22,042 nucleotides of DNA from an uncultured Oscillospiraceae bacterium (GCA_910587335.1 CAJUMG010000015.1:1-22042); one strand, 5' to 3'; positions 6,990 to 14,253 are shown, counted from the first letter of the stretch. The notes: a model not told the origin generated them from the letters alone. A program made the numbers and translations.

Positions 6990-7706
6990 TTACAGCTGAA
7001 TGGCTGTTTGCAGGGCAATTTCCATCATTTGCGTGAAAGAATTCTGCCGCTCTTCCGCGGAGCTGCTTTCTCCTGTCAAAGGGCAATCGGAAATCGTACA
7101 GATAGCCAATGCTTCTTTTCCCGTTAAAGCGGCGTTCATATATAATGCGGCGGACTCCATCTCTACCGCCAGCACGCCCATCTTTTTCCAATGCTGGAGG
7201 TTGTCTTCCCGCTCGTCATAGAATGTATCAGAAGAAAACAAATTTCCGACGATTAGATCTACGCCGCACTTTTTTGCTGTTTCTACAGCGGTTGCCAACA
7301 TTCGATAGCTGGCGATCGGTGCATAATCTCCAGGCAGCTGATACTGCTTGGCAAAAGATGAATTGGTGCAGGCTCCCATACCGGCAACAACATCTCTCAG
7401 TTTCAGATCCGCCCGAATGGCTCCAGCCGTACCAATGCGGATAATATGGTCCACATCATAGAAGCGGAACAGCTCATAGCTGTAAATTCCCATAGAAGGC
7501 ATTCCCATTCCGCTTGCCATAACAGAGACCTTTTGACCCTGATATAAACCGGTGTATCCTCCGATTCCCCGTACATTATTGACCAGTTTCGCGTTGTCCA
7601 AAAAAGTCTCAGCGATAAATTTTGCACGCAGAGGATCTCCTGGCATTAAAACTGTTTTGGCAAAATCACCCTTTTGCGCGTTAATATGCGGCGTTGGCAC
7701 TGACAC
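6990..7706 (-). CDS. deoD: purine-nucleoside phosphorylase DeoD-type
   Basis: The product is 238 residues, close to E. coli DeoD (239). It catalyses phosphorolysis of purine nucleosides to free base and (deoxy)ribose-1-phosphate in salvage. Conserved blocks are TPHINA at the N-terminus, MPGDPLRAKFIAETFL, SGMGMPSMGIYSYEL, RIGTAGA, VEMESAALY, and the catalytic Asp in ISDCPLTGE followed by AEERQ. The start is a GTG at 7706, with a strong AGGAGG 8 bases upstream, which gives an N-terminus matching the family. The frame continues upstream through an ATG at 7730 and a TTG at 7745, neither with a good site. It is transcribed toward the shared terminator with phoH. No clear promoter is visible in the 133 bases upstream, so readthrough from the DUF1905-like gene is possible. 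Confidence 0.94.
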   Translation of the reverse strand: MSVPTPHINAQKGDFAKTVLMPGDPLRAKFIAETFLDNAKLVNNVRGIGGYTGLYQGQKVSVMASGMGMPSMGIYSYELFRFYDVDHIIRIGTAGAIRADLKLRDVVAGMGACTNSSFAKQYQLPGDYAPIASYRMLATAVETAKKCGVDLIVGNLFSSDTFYDEREDNLQHWKKMGVLAVEMESAALYMNAALTGKEALAICTISDCPLTGESSSAEERQNSFTQMMEIALQTAIQL

Positions 7707-7839
7707 GACCGATTCCTCCTTTTGATCCATATTCCATAATTCCAATTAGCTTTCGTGTTTCTGGAGCCTTTTGGTGCAAATACAATGAATCATTCCATAT
7801 TTTTGGTAAAATAATGGTAGATACGTTGCAAGCTGGGAT

Positions 7840-8115
7840 TTATCTTCTGGTAACGATGATTTCTACCTCATCACCTTCTGTCTTTCCAAGCTGTTCTCTG
7901 ATGCTTTTGAGCATACCAATAATATAGCATATACTGCCATCATCATTCTTTATCCCCATATTTACAATACTTCCATCATAGGGAATCCCATCAAACGTCA
8001 CATGGACTTTGACCCTTCCACATCCAAATTCTTTCTTGATATCATAGGGGAATTTAACATATGCTCCGCCTTTATCCGGCACAAGATGTATTTGAGAATG
8101 ATACTTATAAATCAT
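7840..8115 (-). CDS. DUF1905-like small protein
   Basis: The product is 91 residues. The sequence matches the DUF1905 pattern: KFPYDIKKEFGCGRVKV, then FDGIPYDGSIVNMG, then ICYIIGMLKSIREQLGK and GDEVEI near the end. Proteins with this fold, alone or fused to YdeI-like domains, have no settled function. There is no signal peptide or membrane segment. The ATG at 8115 has only a weak GAGAG upstream. An extended -10 promoter lies 66 bases before the start. It lies upstream of deoD on the same strand, but nothing in the sequence ties the two functionally. Confidence 0.8.
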   Translation of the reverse strand: MIYKYHSQIHLVPDKGGAYVKFPYDIKKEFGCGRVKVHVTFDGIPYDGSIVNMGIKNDDGSICYIIGMLKSIREQLGKTEGDEVEIIVTRR

Positions 8116-8180
8116 TTTTCGCTCTCACATTACCAAAATTTCACTCTATAAACGGGCCAATAGCTTCCGATCTATACATT

Positions 8181-8209
8181 ATTATACCACAAAATACAAA
8201 ATTCTAAAA
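8181..8209 (-). promoter_or_regulatory. extended -10 promoter of the DUF1905-like gene
   Basis: On the minus strand TGGTATAAT (an extended -10) covers 8189-8181, with its TATAAT at 8186-8181. The region 17 bases upstream (TTTTAG) is a poor -35, as is common for TG-extended promoters. Confidence 0.6.
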
Positions 8210-8284
8210 GAAGAATATTTATTATTCGTTTTATTCACTGTATTCGGCCGGGAACATAAGTCGAAGCGGGTTATTCCACAACCT

Positions 8285-8842
8285 TTACAGTTTTATTTGC
8301 GCTTCTGTCTCTTTCATCGCTTCCAGCGTATCAGACAACAATCGGTCTAAATCCCATCCAAGCATCTCTGCGCCATTTGCAATGACCTCCCTAGAGCAGC
8401 CTGCTGCAAAACCGGTGGACTTATATTTTTTCTTTAGCGATTTTAGTTCCATATCCTGACAGCTTTTGGATGGACGCATTAGAGCCGCCGCATTGATTAG
8501 CCCAGTCAGCTCGTCAACCGCGTATAAAACCTTTTCCATTTCATGCTCCGGCTTGACATCTACGGTCAAACCATAGCCATGGCTGGCAGTAGCATGAATA
8601 ATCGCCGGATCAATTCCCCTCTCTTCCATAATCTGTTGTGATTTTATACAATGCTGCTCAGGAAACTGTTCAAAGTCCAAGTCGTGTAGAAGACCTACTA
8701 TTTTCCAAAAATCAGCTTCCTTCTCGTACCCCAACCTTTTGGCATACCATTCCATTACATATGCCACTGTCTTTGCGTGCTGCAAATGAAACGGTTCTTC
8801 GTTATATTCACACAACAGATTCCAGGCTTCTTCATAAGTCAT
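8285..8842 (-). CDS. HD-domain phosphohydrolase-like protein
   Basis: The product is 185 residues with an HD-type metal site: H22, the H53-D54 pair in VGLLHDLDFEQFPEQH, H83 and H88 in IIHATASHGYG, and D110 in LYAVDELTG. The arrangement matches the small stand-alone HD family common in Firmicutes, often called HDIG-domain or hydrolase. The substrate is unknown. No extra domain, signal peptide or membrane segment is present. The ATG at 8842 has AAAGGA 10 bases upstream. The gene is divergent from the peptidoglycan-binding repeat protein and has its own promoter. Confidence 0.85.
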   Translation of the reverse strand: MTYEEAWNLLCEYNEEPFHLQHAKTVAYVMEWYAKRLGYEKEADFWKIVGLLHDLDFEQFPEQHCIKSQQIMEERGIDPAIIHATASHGYGLTVDVKPEHEMEKVLYAVDELTGLINAAALMRPSKSCQDMELKSLKKKYKSTGFAAGCSREVIANGAEMLGWDLDRLLSDTLEAMKETEAQIKL

Positions 8843-8890
8843 TTTTCAAGCGTCCTTTCTATCTTCTGATATTCAAAACTTCTTTTTTTG

Positions 8891-8918
8891 AATATACCAC
8901 ACCTATAAAAAAAGTCAA
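8891..8918 (-). promoter_or_regulatory. sigma-A promoter of the HD-domain gene
   Basis: On the minus strand TTGACT (8918-8913), a 16-base spacer and TATATT (8896-8891), the latter preceded by TG for an extended -10. The start codon lies about 50 bases downstream. Confidence 0.7.
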
Positions 8919-8920
8919 TA

Positions 8921-8941
8921 TTTCCAGCACCAATCTGGAAA
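8921..8941. repeat. inverted repeat between divergent genes, possible operator
   Basis: TTTCCAG and CTGGAAA form a perfect 7-bp dyad with a 7-base centre, between the HD-domain promoter and the peptidoglycan-binding gene. It abuts the HD-gene -35 box, a typical place for a regulator site. No regulator can be named from the sequence. Confidence 0.35.
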
Positions 8942-8955
8942 TAGCGCATAGGATA
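8928..8955 (+). promoter_or_regulatory. possible sigma-K promoter of the peptidoglycan-binding gene
   Basis: CACC at 8928-8931 and CATAGGATA at 8947-8955 match the two parts of the sigma-K pattern (mACm and CATAnnnTA), with a spacer of 15, one short of usual. No clear sigma-A promoter is seen on the plus strand here. The match would place the gene in late mother-cell expression. Confidence 0.35.
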
Positions 8956-8983
8956 AAGCAAATACATTTTTCGAGGTGGCCTT

Positions 8984-9787
8984 ATGATGAATCATTCATA
9001 TGCATCTGATCCTTTTCCTGGAAACAATCTGCGAATTGGGTCCAGCGGAAGCGACGTTTTAAAAATGCAGCGGTTCTTAAATGTCATTGGCCGGCAGTAT
9101 CATTCTATCCCGGCGCTGAAAGAGGATAATTTTTTCGGCTACAAGACAGAACAGGCTGTCCGGACTTTTCAGCGTCTTTTTTCTTTATCGGATGACGGGA
9201 TTATCGGTGTGCGGACCTGGAATCGAATTGTAGAGGTCCACCAGGATGTTATAGGTCTCCCCGGCCAGCCCATGCCATATCCTGGAACCCCGCTCATTGT
9301 AGGTTCTCGAGGAGAGGCAGTCGTCCATATACAGCGGCAACTAAACCGAATCCGCCAAAGCTATCCTTCTCTTCCCCAATTGCAGGAGGATGGAATCTTT
9401 GGGACAACGACTCGAGAGGCCGTTATCATCTTCCAGCGTTTGTTTTTACTTCCTGCCCATGGAGCGGTAGAAGAGAGTACCTGGAACGCTATAGAAAAAG
9501 CGGCAGGCAATCTTCCCGACGATCCTCTTGTTCCCTGGGACGGCAATATTTTATCCTATGGCTCTATTGGCGGGCAGACGATCATTCTACAGCAGTATCT
9601 CAACGACGTAGGAGACGCTTATCCCTCTATCCCAGTTCTGGCGACGGATGGTAAATTCGGTGTGGAAACCCAAAATGCTGTTATGATGTTCCAGCATCTG
9701 TTTGATCTGAAAGTAGACGGTGTTGTGGGAGAAAAAACATGGAACCGTCTATTGCAGATGAAAAGCTACTTAATGCGTCAGAATTAA
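8984..9787 (+). CDS. protein of three peptidoglycan-binding repeats
   Basis: The product is 267 residues, almost entirely three PG_binding_1 repeats at about 15-82, 102-170 and 188-256. Each begins with a G-S-x-G turn and LQ-type helix, has a D/E-x-x-FG segment, then A-V-x-x-FQ, and ends with a DG-x-[VI]G-type loop and TWN. No catalytic domain, signal peptide or membrane segment is present. It may therefore bind cell wall or spore cortex from inside the mother cell, or act as an adaptor. GAGGTGG lies 4 bases before the first ATG and 7 before a second one. An upstream sigma-K-like element suggests a spore role. A strong terminator follows, so the gene is monocistronic. Confidence 0.85.
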   Translation: MMNHSYASDPFPGNNLRIGSSGSDVLKMQRFLNVIGRQYHSIPALKEDNFFGYKTEQAVRTFQRLFSLSDDGIIGVRTWNRIVEVHQDVIGLPGQPMPYPGTPLIVGSRGEAVVHIQRQLNRIRQSYPSLPQLQEDGIFGTTTREAVIIFQRLFLLPAHGAVEESTWNAIEKAAGNLPDDPLVPWDGNILSYGSIGGQTIILQQYLNDVGDAYPSIPVLATDGKFGVETQNAVMMFQHLFDLKVDGVVGEKTWNRLLQMKSYLMRQN

Positions 9788-9796
9788 ATCTTGGCG

Positions 9797-9827
9797 GCGG
9801 TCGGACAATAGCTCCGGCCGCTTTTTT
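9797..9827 (+). terminator. intrinsic terminator after the peptidoglycan-binding gene
   Basis: GCGGTCGGA (9797-9805) pairs with TCCGGCCGC (9813-9821) over 9 bp including one G-U pair, with a 7-base loop, and is followed by six T's. Confidence 0.9.
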
Positions 9828-9900
9828 CTATATGTCTTTTGATAGGCTTGTATTTATGCACATGCCATGATAGGATAAAATGAAAAGGAGAGGATTATAT

Positions 9901-10428
9901 ATGCGGAAAATTTTAATTGTTGTAGATATGCAAAATGACTTTATCACTGGCGCTCTTGGCTCTGCACAAGCACAAGCGATTTTACCTTCGGTTTTGGAAT
10001 ATGTCCAGAATTTTTCCGGTGAAATCGTTTTTACCAAGGACACCCATGGGACAGACTATCTAAGCAGTCGCGAAGGAAAAAAGCTCCCGGTTGTTCACTG
10101 TGTAGAACATACGCCCGGCTGGGAGCTTGTGCCTTCTCTTGACGCTTTTCAAAAAGATTTTGATTATCCGGTTTTTTGCAAAAAAACTTTTGGCAGTACA
10201 GAGCTGGCAAGGTATTTATCCGACGAAAACAGAAAGAATGTCATTGATGAAATTCAGCTAATAGGCGTTTGTACAGATATCTGTGTGATATCCAATGCTT
10301 TAACTTTGCGGTCTTTCCTGCCGGAAACGCCGATCGCCGTGGTTTCTGCTTGCTGTGCCGGTGTAACGCCCCAAAGCCACCAGACTGCTTTAGACGCCAT
10401 GGCCGGATGTCAAATCGATATTCTATAA
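9901..10428 (+). CDS. isochorismatase/nicotinamidase-like cysteine hydrolase
   Basis: The product is 175 residues. It has the expected catalytic residues: D9 in VVDMQNDF, a lysine at 94/95 in FCKKTFGS, and C128 in GVCTDICV. The HCVEHTPGWEL block (66-76) is typical of the nicotinamidase-like branch. The fold hydrolyses nicotinamide or related amides through a cysteine thioester. A PncA role in NAD salvage is plausible, but the substrate is not proven by sequence. I chose the ATG at 9901, with AAGGAGAGG 7 bases upstream; an in-frame extension to 9880 has no site of its own. Terminators flank the gene on both sides, so it is probably a single-gene unit. Confidence 0.88.
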   Translation: MRKILIVVDMQNDFITGALGSAQAQAILPSVLEYVQNFSGEIVFTKDTHGTDYLSSREGKKLPVVHCVEHTPGWELVPSLDAFQKDFDYPVFCKKTFGSTELARYLSDENRKNVIDEIQLIGVCTDICVISNALTLRSFLPETPIAVVSACCAGVTPQSHQTALDAMAGCQIDIL

Positions 10429-10437
10429 GGCTTCTCA

Positions 10438-10460
10438 CGTTGAAAAAATATTTTTCAACG
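10438..10460. repeat. perfect AT-rich hairpin after the cysteine hydrolase gene
   Basis: CGTTGAAAAA and TTTTTCAACG pair perfectly over 10 bp with a 3-base loop, nine bases after the stop codon. No T-run follows on the plus strand. It could be a weak terminator or 3'-end stabiliser acting with the next hairpin. Confidence 0.55.
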
Positions 10461-10492
10461 ACTAAACAGCGTATCTTCGGTTTTATTATCTA

Positions 10493-10533
10493 TGAAAACA
10501 CAGTTTTGTATAAAGCTGTGTTTTCACTTTTTA
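10493..10533 (+). terminator. intrinsic terminator upstream of dinB
   Basis: TGAAAACACAG (10493-10503) pairs perfectly with CTGTGTTTTCA (10516-10526) over 11 bp with a 12-base loop, followed by CTTTTTA. It separates the cysteine hydrolase gene from dinB. Confidence 0.7.
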
Positions 10534-10617
10534 AAAGACAAACTGTCTCTATACACAAAGATTTTTCGGTACAGCTTATCTGGTAGTTATCTTTTCTAAA
10601 ATGCCATTCTTTTCCTC

Positions 10618-10646
10618 TTGATATAAAAGAACTTATGTTCTATAAT
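10618..10646 (+). promoter_or_regulatory. sigma-A promoter of dinB
   Basis: TTGATA (10618-10623), a spacer of exactly 17 bases and TATAAT (10641-10646). Transcription would begin near 10653, about 26 bases before the ATG. The spacer holds a LexA/DinR box. Confidence 0.88.
10628..10641. promoter_or_regulatory. LexA/DinR operator (SOS box) in the dinB promoter
   Basis: AGAACTTATGTTCT carries the two half-sites GAAC and GTTC separated by four bases, as in the Gram-positive LexA box CGAACRNRYGTTYG. It fills most of the spacer between the -35 and -10 boxes, so bound LexA would block RNA polymerase. The downstream gene encodes a classic SOS product. Confidence 0.8.
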
Positions 10647-10678
10647 AAAATCGAAATCTATCTTGAGAGGCATACACA

Positions 10679-11917
10679 ATGGAAAGAGTGATTTTACACA
10701 GCGATCTAAATTCTTTTTATGCCAGTGTAGAAATGCTTTATCAGCCCAAACTGAGAGAAATCCCCATGGCGGTTGGAGGAGATCCGGAGCAGCGACATGG
10801 TATTATTCTGGCGAAAAACGAAGCGGCAAAAAAATTTCGAGTAGCAACCGGAGAACCTTTGTGGCAGGCAAAACAAAAATGTCCAGATTTGACAATTTTA
10901 CCTCCTCACTTCTCTCGATATCTATATTTTTCCAAGCTTGTTCGGGAAATTTATCTGGAATATACCGATCAGGTAGAACCTTTTGGCATTGATGAATGCT
11001 GGTTGGATGTTACTGGTAGCACATGTATTTATGGAAACGGTATCCAGATTGCAGAGCAGATTCGAAAACGGATTTGGAATGAGTTGGGAGTAACCGTCAG
11101 TATCGGGGTTAGCAATAATAAAATCACCTCTAAATTGGGCAGCGACTATAAAAAGCCCAATGCCATTACAGAAATCACCTTGGAAAATTATAAACAAATT
11201 GTTTATCCTCTTCCTGTATCTTCCCTTTTATATGTGGGACCAGCTACTTCTCGAAAATTATGTGAACGGGGAATCCATACCATTGGTCAACTGGCGCAGA
11301 CCGATCAGCGTTTACTCACAAGGTGGTTTGGAAAAATGGGTGGCCTCCTTTCGGTTTTCTCCAACGGACTAGACCGTTCCCCGGTTGCAAAATTTGATGA
11401 GTGCGCCGCAGTAAAAAGCATTGGCAACAGCACGACAACCTGCCGGGATATGGAAAACGACGAGGATATCCGTATGATCTTTACGGTTTTGGCAGAGAGC
11501 GTTGCCGCCAGGGTACGCGAACAGGGACTAAAAGGCGAAACGCTTTGTATTTTTGTTCGGGACAATACGCTCCATTCCTTTACACGGCAACAGAAACTGC
11601 CTTATCCTTGTTGCCTTGCGCAGGATATGGTCAAAGTTGCTATGGAATTGTTCCGGAAGTATTACGATTGGACGGCGCCGGTGCGGAGCATCGGCCTTTC
11701 AATCGGGGACTTTGTTTATGAAAATGCACCGGTCCAAATGGATTTATATGGCTCCTATCAATCTGCCGTTCAACAGGAGAAACTAGCTCAAACTGTTGAT
11801 ATACTGCGCCGGAGATTTGGAAACAGCTGCATCCAACGGGCGGTCGTTTTACTGGATCGAGAGCTGACCCATGTACAGCCAGGACAGGAATTCACCATGC
11901 ATTTAAAGCAATCATAG
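10679..11917 (+). CDS. dinB: DNA polymerase IV (Y-family translesion polymerase)
   Basis: The product is 412 residues. Catalytic carboxylates are D9 in HSDLNSFYASVE and D105-E106 in FGIDECWLD. The region SIGVSNNKITSKLGSDYKKP is the conserved Y-family palm segment, followed by helix-hairpin-helix thumb motifs (LLYVGPATSRKL) and a little-finger domain. Pol IV copies past damaged bases at the cost of fidelity. The ATG at 10679 has GAGAGG 8 bases upstream. The promoter has a LexA box, so damage induction is expected. A small gene follows 66 bases downstream with no terminator between. The C-terminus shows no obvious beta-clamp peptide that I can assign with certainty. Confidence 0.95.
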   Translation: MERVILHSDLNSFYASVEMLYQPKLREIPMAVGGDPEQRHGIILAKNEAAKKFRVATGEPLWQAKQKCPDLTILPPHFSRYLYFSKLVREIYLEYTDQVEPFGIDECWLDVTGSTCIYGNGIQIAEQIRKRIWNELGVTVSIGVSNNKITSKLGSDYKKPNAITEITLENYKQIVYPLPVSSLLYVGPATSRKLCERGIHTIGQLAQTDQRLLTRWFGKMGGLLSVFSNGLDRSPVAKFDECAAVKSIGNSTTTCRDMENDEDIRMIFTVLAESVAARVREQGLKGETLCIFVRDNTLHSFTRQQKLPYPCCLAQDMVKVAMELFRKYYDWTAPVRSIGLSIGDFVYENAPVQMDLYGSYQSAVQQEKLAQTVDILRRRFGNSCIQRAVVLLDRELTHVQPGQEFTMHLKQS

Positions 11918-11983
11918 GTGCAATCTATTGGGTGGATCACTTGAATTGTAAAAATGCAGGATCACAGGTAAAGAAGGTATAAA

Positions 11984-12238
11984 ATGGAACTGGCACGTAA
12001 AGTCTATGTAGAAGTACAGGCACAATTTGACACAGATGGAAATGTATGGCCTTTATCCATCCGGTGGGAGGACGGTACGAAATATCCTGTAGAGCGGGTT
12101 TTAGATATTCGGCGGGCGGCATCCTTCAAAGCGGGCGGCACAGGTATGCGTTATCTGGTACAGATTGGACGGCATCGCTCCTATATTTGGCGGGAACAGG
12201 ATGACCGATGGTTTGTCGAGGCAAAGGTCGATACTTAA
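11984..12238 (+). CDS. small dinB-linked protein of unknown function
   Basis: The frame encodes 84 residues, with AAGAAGG 6 bases before the ATG. The sequence looks like a compact beta-rich domain: VYVEVQAQFDTDGNVWPLSIRWEDG, then YPVERVLDIRRAAS, ending RYLVQIGRHRSYIWREQ and WFVEAK. The aromatic and charged pattern loosely recalls small proteins encoded next to Y-family polymerases (for example DUF6504-type), but I cannot assign a family. There is no signal peptide or membrane segment. It lies 66 bases after dinB with no terminator between, so it is probably cotranscribed and SOS-induced. A role as a polymerase accessory is inference only. Confidence 0.75.
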   Translation: MELARKVYVEVQAQFDTDGNVWPLSIRWEDGTKYPVERVLDIRRAASFKAGGTGMRYLVQIGRHRSYIWREQDDRWFVEAKVDT

Positions 12239-12352
12239 ACGAGATATCCTATCGAATCTTCTCTATGCTGGTGAGGAAATTGGGGGTCAAAGGATATGCT
12301 CTTTGCGGAATTTGTCTTTTATTGCCCTCTTTAAAAAAGCCTTTTTAGACAG

Positions 12353-12381
12353 TTGACAAAAATGCAGGAAAAGAATATGAT
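12353..12381 (+). promoter_or_regulatory. sigma-A promoter of the mgtE leader
   Basis: TTGACA (12353-12358), 17 bases and TATGAT (12376-12381). The predicted start near 12388 lies just before the M-box. Confidence 0.88.
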
Positions 12382-12390
12382 GAAAATAGA

Positions 12391-12568
12391 AATAAAAGCC
12401 CGGTAGGTAAGGCTACCACAGGGATACGGATTGCTGCCGCGAAATAGTGGAGACACTATGAGAAGGTCAACAGGCCATGTCGAATCCAAGGCATTGCCTA
12501 ATGTAATTTCATCGCCCTGCGAAGCTGAAGCTTGAACGGTAACTGAAATTGGCGACAGGCGTTTTTAT
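12391..12568 (+). promoter_or_regulatory. M-box (ykoK) magnesium riboswitch
   Basis: The conserved blocks of the M-box class occur in order: GGTAGGTAAGGCTACC at 12402, GATACGGATTGCTGCCG, GGTCAACAG, AAGGCATTGCCTAATGT, TTTCATCGCCCTGCGAAGC, and the closing AAGCTTGAACGG. M-boxes bind several Mg2+ ions and shut off Mg transporter genes when Mg2+ is high. mgtE follows, which fits. The boundaries are approximate and were set by pairing of AAAAGCC with GGCGTTTTT at the two ends. Confidence 0.93.
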
Positions 12569-12589
12569 CGTTTCTGTTCGGCAATGATC

Positions 12590-12619
12590 ACCGCTGAAGT
12601 TTAGGCTTCGGCGGTTTTT
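12590..12619 (+). terminator. riboswitch-controlled terminator of the mgtE leader
   Basis: ACCGCTGAAG (12590-12599) pairs with CTTCGGCGGT (12606-12615) over 10 bp including one G-U, with a TTTAGG loop and a TTTTT tail. GTTTAGGCTTC (12599-12609) can instead pair over 11 bases with GAAGCTTGAAC (12527-12537), the last conserved stretch of the M-box. That gives a mutually exclusive antiterminator. Confidence 0.9.
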
Positions 12620-12742
12620 ATTTCTTGTTTTTACCAAACCAGTAAATTTATGGAACAGACTGCAAAAAACAGCCGAATCCATAAGAAAATATCGGATTTG
12701 TTTGCATCAATCCGGTAAAAATGAAAAGAGAGGTGAAATCGC

Positions 12743-12841
12743 ATGGACGCAGGAAGTACCGGTGACATGAACGCCGGCGTTCGAAGTTTTATGAAAAAAG
12801 CAGAGCCAAAAAGCGTCTATGCTGGACACGCTTTCACATAA
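12743..12841 (+). CDS. 32-codon open frame in the mgtE leader
   Basis: The ATG at 12743 has a strong AGAGAGGTG with 7-base spacing, a better site than many real genes here. The 32-residue product is small, polar, Gly/Ala-rich and basic in the middle (MKKAEPK), with no membrane segment. It lies between the riboswitch terminator and mgtE, so it is made only when the terminator is bypassed. It ends 74 bases before mgtE. It could be a leader peptide that tunes mgtE translation (compare mgtL in Salmonella, which is unrelated in sequence), a small protein, or chance. The frame contains a perfect 14-base palindrome (12769-12782). No family is recognised. Confidence 0.45.
   Translation: MDAGSTGDMNAGVRSFMKKAEPKSVYAGHAFT
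12769..12782. repeat. perfect 14-base palindrome in the mgtE leader
   Basis: GAACGCCGGCGTTC is fully self-complementary. It lies inside the leader open frame, downstream of the M-box terminator. It could be a short RNA hairpin or a protein binding site. Confidence 0.5.
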
Positions 12842-12915
12842 ACTGCTTCCTTCCCGACTTCATGTCCTTTTGCTTCCTACCTAACATGAGTAAAACCAAT
12901 TAGGAGGAATGAAAA

Positions 12916-14253
12916 ATGACGGAAAAAGCGTTGGAATTGCTGGGTCAAAAAAACTTTTCTCAGCTAAAAACCATGCTGGGTGAAATGAATCCGGTGGATA
13001 TTGCTGGGATTTTAGAGGAAATGCCACAGGAAAATTTGCTCTTAATCTACCGTTTGCTGCCAAAGGAATTGGCGGCGGAAGCATTTGCCGAGATGGATAA
13101 CAATTTACAGGAAATTTTGATCCAAGCTTTTAGCGATCAGGAATTGCAGGAGGTTTTAGATGAATTATATCTTGACGACACGGTGGACATGATCGAAGAA
13201 ATGCCCGCCAATGTGGTCAAACGTATTTTGCAGCAAACCAAACCAGCAGTCCGGAAGAAAATCAACGAAATTCTTCATTATCCAGAAGACAGCGCCGGCA
13301 GCATTATGACCATCGAATATGTGGATCTAAAAAAATCCATGACGGTGGACGAAGCGTTTTCCCGTATCCGCAAGACAGGAGTGGACAAAGAGACAATCTA
13401 TACCTGCTATGTAACCAATTCAGACAGAAAGCTGGAAGGGCTTGTCACAGTAAAGGATTTACTGCTTGCACCCAAGTCCTCGGTCATCGGCGATATTATG
13501 CAGACCCATGTGATCGCCGCCTCGACTCTTGACGACAAAGAGCAGGTTGCCAATCAGCTCCAAAAATACGATTTTTTGGCTTTGCCGGTGGTGGACCAGG
13601 AAAGCCGACTGGTGGGTATTGTAACCTTTGACGACGCCATGGATGTTTTGCAGCAGGAAAATACGGAGGATATTGAAAAAATGGCGGCTATCACCCCTAC
13701 AGGAAAGCCGTATTTAAAAACCACCGTAGTGGAAATTTGGAAAAAACGTGTGCCATGGTTACTGCTGCTCATGGTATCCGCTACCTTTACAGGAAAGATT
13801 ATTCAAATTTATGAGGGTGCGCTTGCTGCGCAAGTTTTGCTTACCGCCTTTATCCCTATGTTGATGGACACCGGCGGAAATGCAGGTAGTCAGGCTTCTG
13901 TAACGGTGATTCGCGGCCTTTCTTTAGGAGAAATCCAGTGGACGGATCTTTTTCGGATTATTTGGAAAGAAGCCCGAGTCGCTGTTCTTTGCGGGCTGAC
14001 CTTGTCGATCGCAAATTTTGCAAAAATGATGCTTTTTGATCGGGTTGGGCTTTTTGTCTCCTTGATTGTATGCCTGACTTTGGTCATCACTGTAACGATT
14101 GCTAAAATTACCGGCTGTACACTTCCTATTTTAGCCAAACGCATCGGATTTGACCCGGCAGTCATGGCCAGCCCCTTTATTACCACCATTGTAGATGCTC
14201 TATCATTGATTGTTTACTTTAATATCGCCTCGGCTTTGCTGCAGCTGGCATAG
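12916..14253 (+). CDS. mgtE: MgtE family magnesium transporter
   Basis: The product is 445 residues with the full MgtE layout: a cytosolic helical N domain (1-128), two CBS domains (about 130-250), a connecting helix, and five membrane segments (about 278-445). The pore signature PMLMDTGGNAGSQAS (314-328) and the DPAVMASPFITTIVDALSL block near 413-431 are intact. MgtE is a Mg2+ channel gated by Mg2+ bound between the N and CBS domains. AGGAGG lies 8 bases before the ATG. The gene is controlled by an M-box riboswitch, so expression should rise when Mg2+ is low. No convincing terminator follows: a short CGTTT/AAACG pairing with a T-run at 14287-14292 is weak. Confidence 0.96.
   Translation: MTEKALELLGQKNFSQLKTMLGEMNPVDIAGILEEMPQENLLLIYRLLPKELAAEAFAEMDNNLQEILIQAFSDQELQEVLDELYLDDTVDMIEEMPANVVKRILQQTKPAVRKKINEILHYPEDSAGSIMTIEYVDLKKSMTVDEAFSRIRKTGVDKETIYTCYVTNSDRKLEGLVTVKDLLLAPKSSVIGDIMQTHVIAASTLDDKEQVANQLQKYDFLALPVVDQESRLVGIVTFDDAMDVLQQENTEDIEKMAAITPTGKPYLKTTVVEIWKKRVPWLLLLMVSATFTGKIIQIYEGALAAQVLLTAFIPMLMDTGGNAGSQASVTVIRGLSLGEIQWTDLFRIIWKEARVAVLCGLTLSIANFAKMMLFDRVGLFVSLIVCLTLVITVTIAKITGCTLPILAKRIGFDPAVMASPFITTIVDALSLIVYFNIASALLQLA

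Noticed and set aside
10269..10586. 105-codon plus-strand frame across the end of the cysteine hydrolase gene
   Set aside because: It overlaps a well-supported gene in another frame and runs through two terminator-like hairpins.
12165..12356. 63-codon frame overlapping the end of the dinB-linked gene
   Set aside because: It has no ribosome binding site and reads into the promoter region of the mgtE leader.
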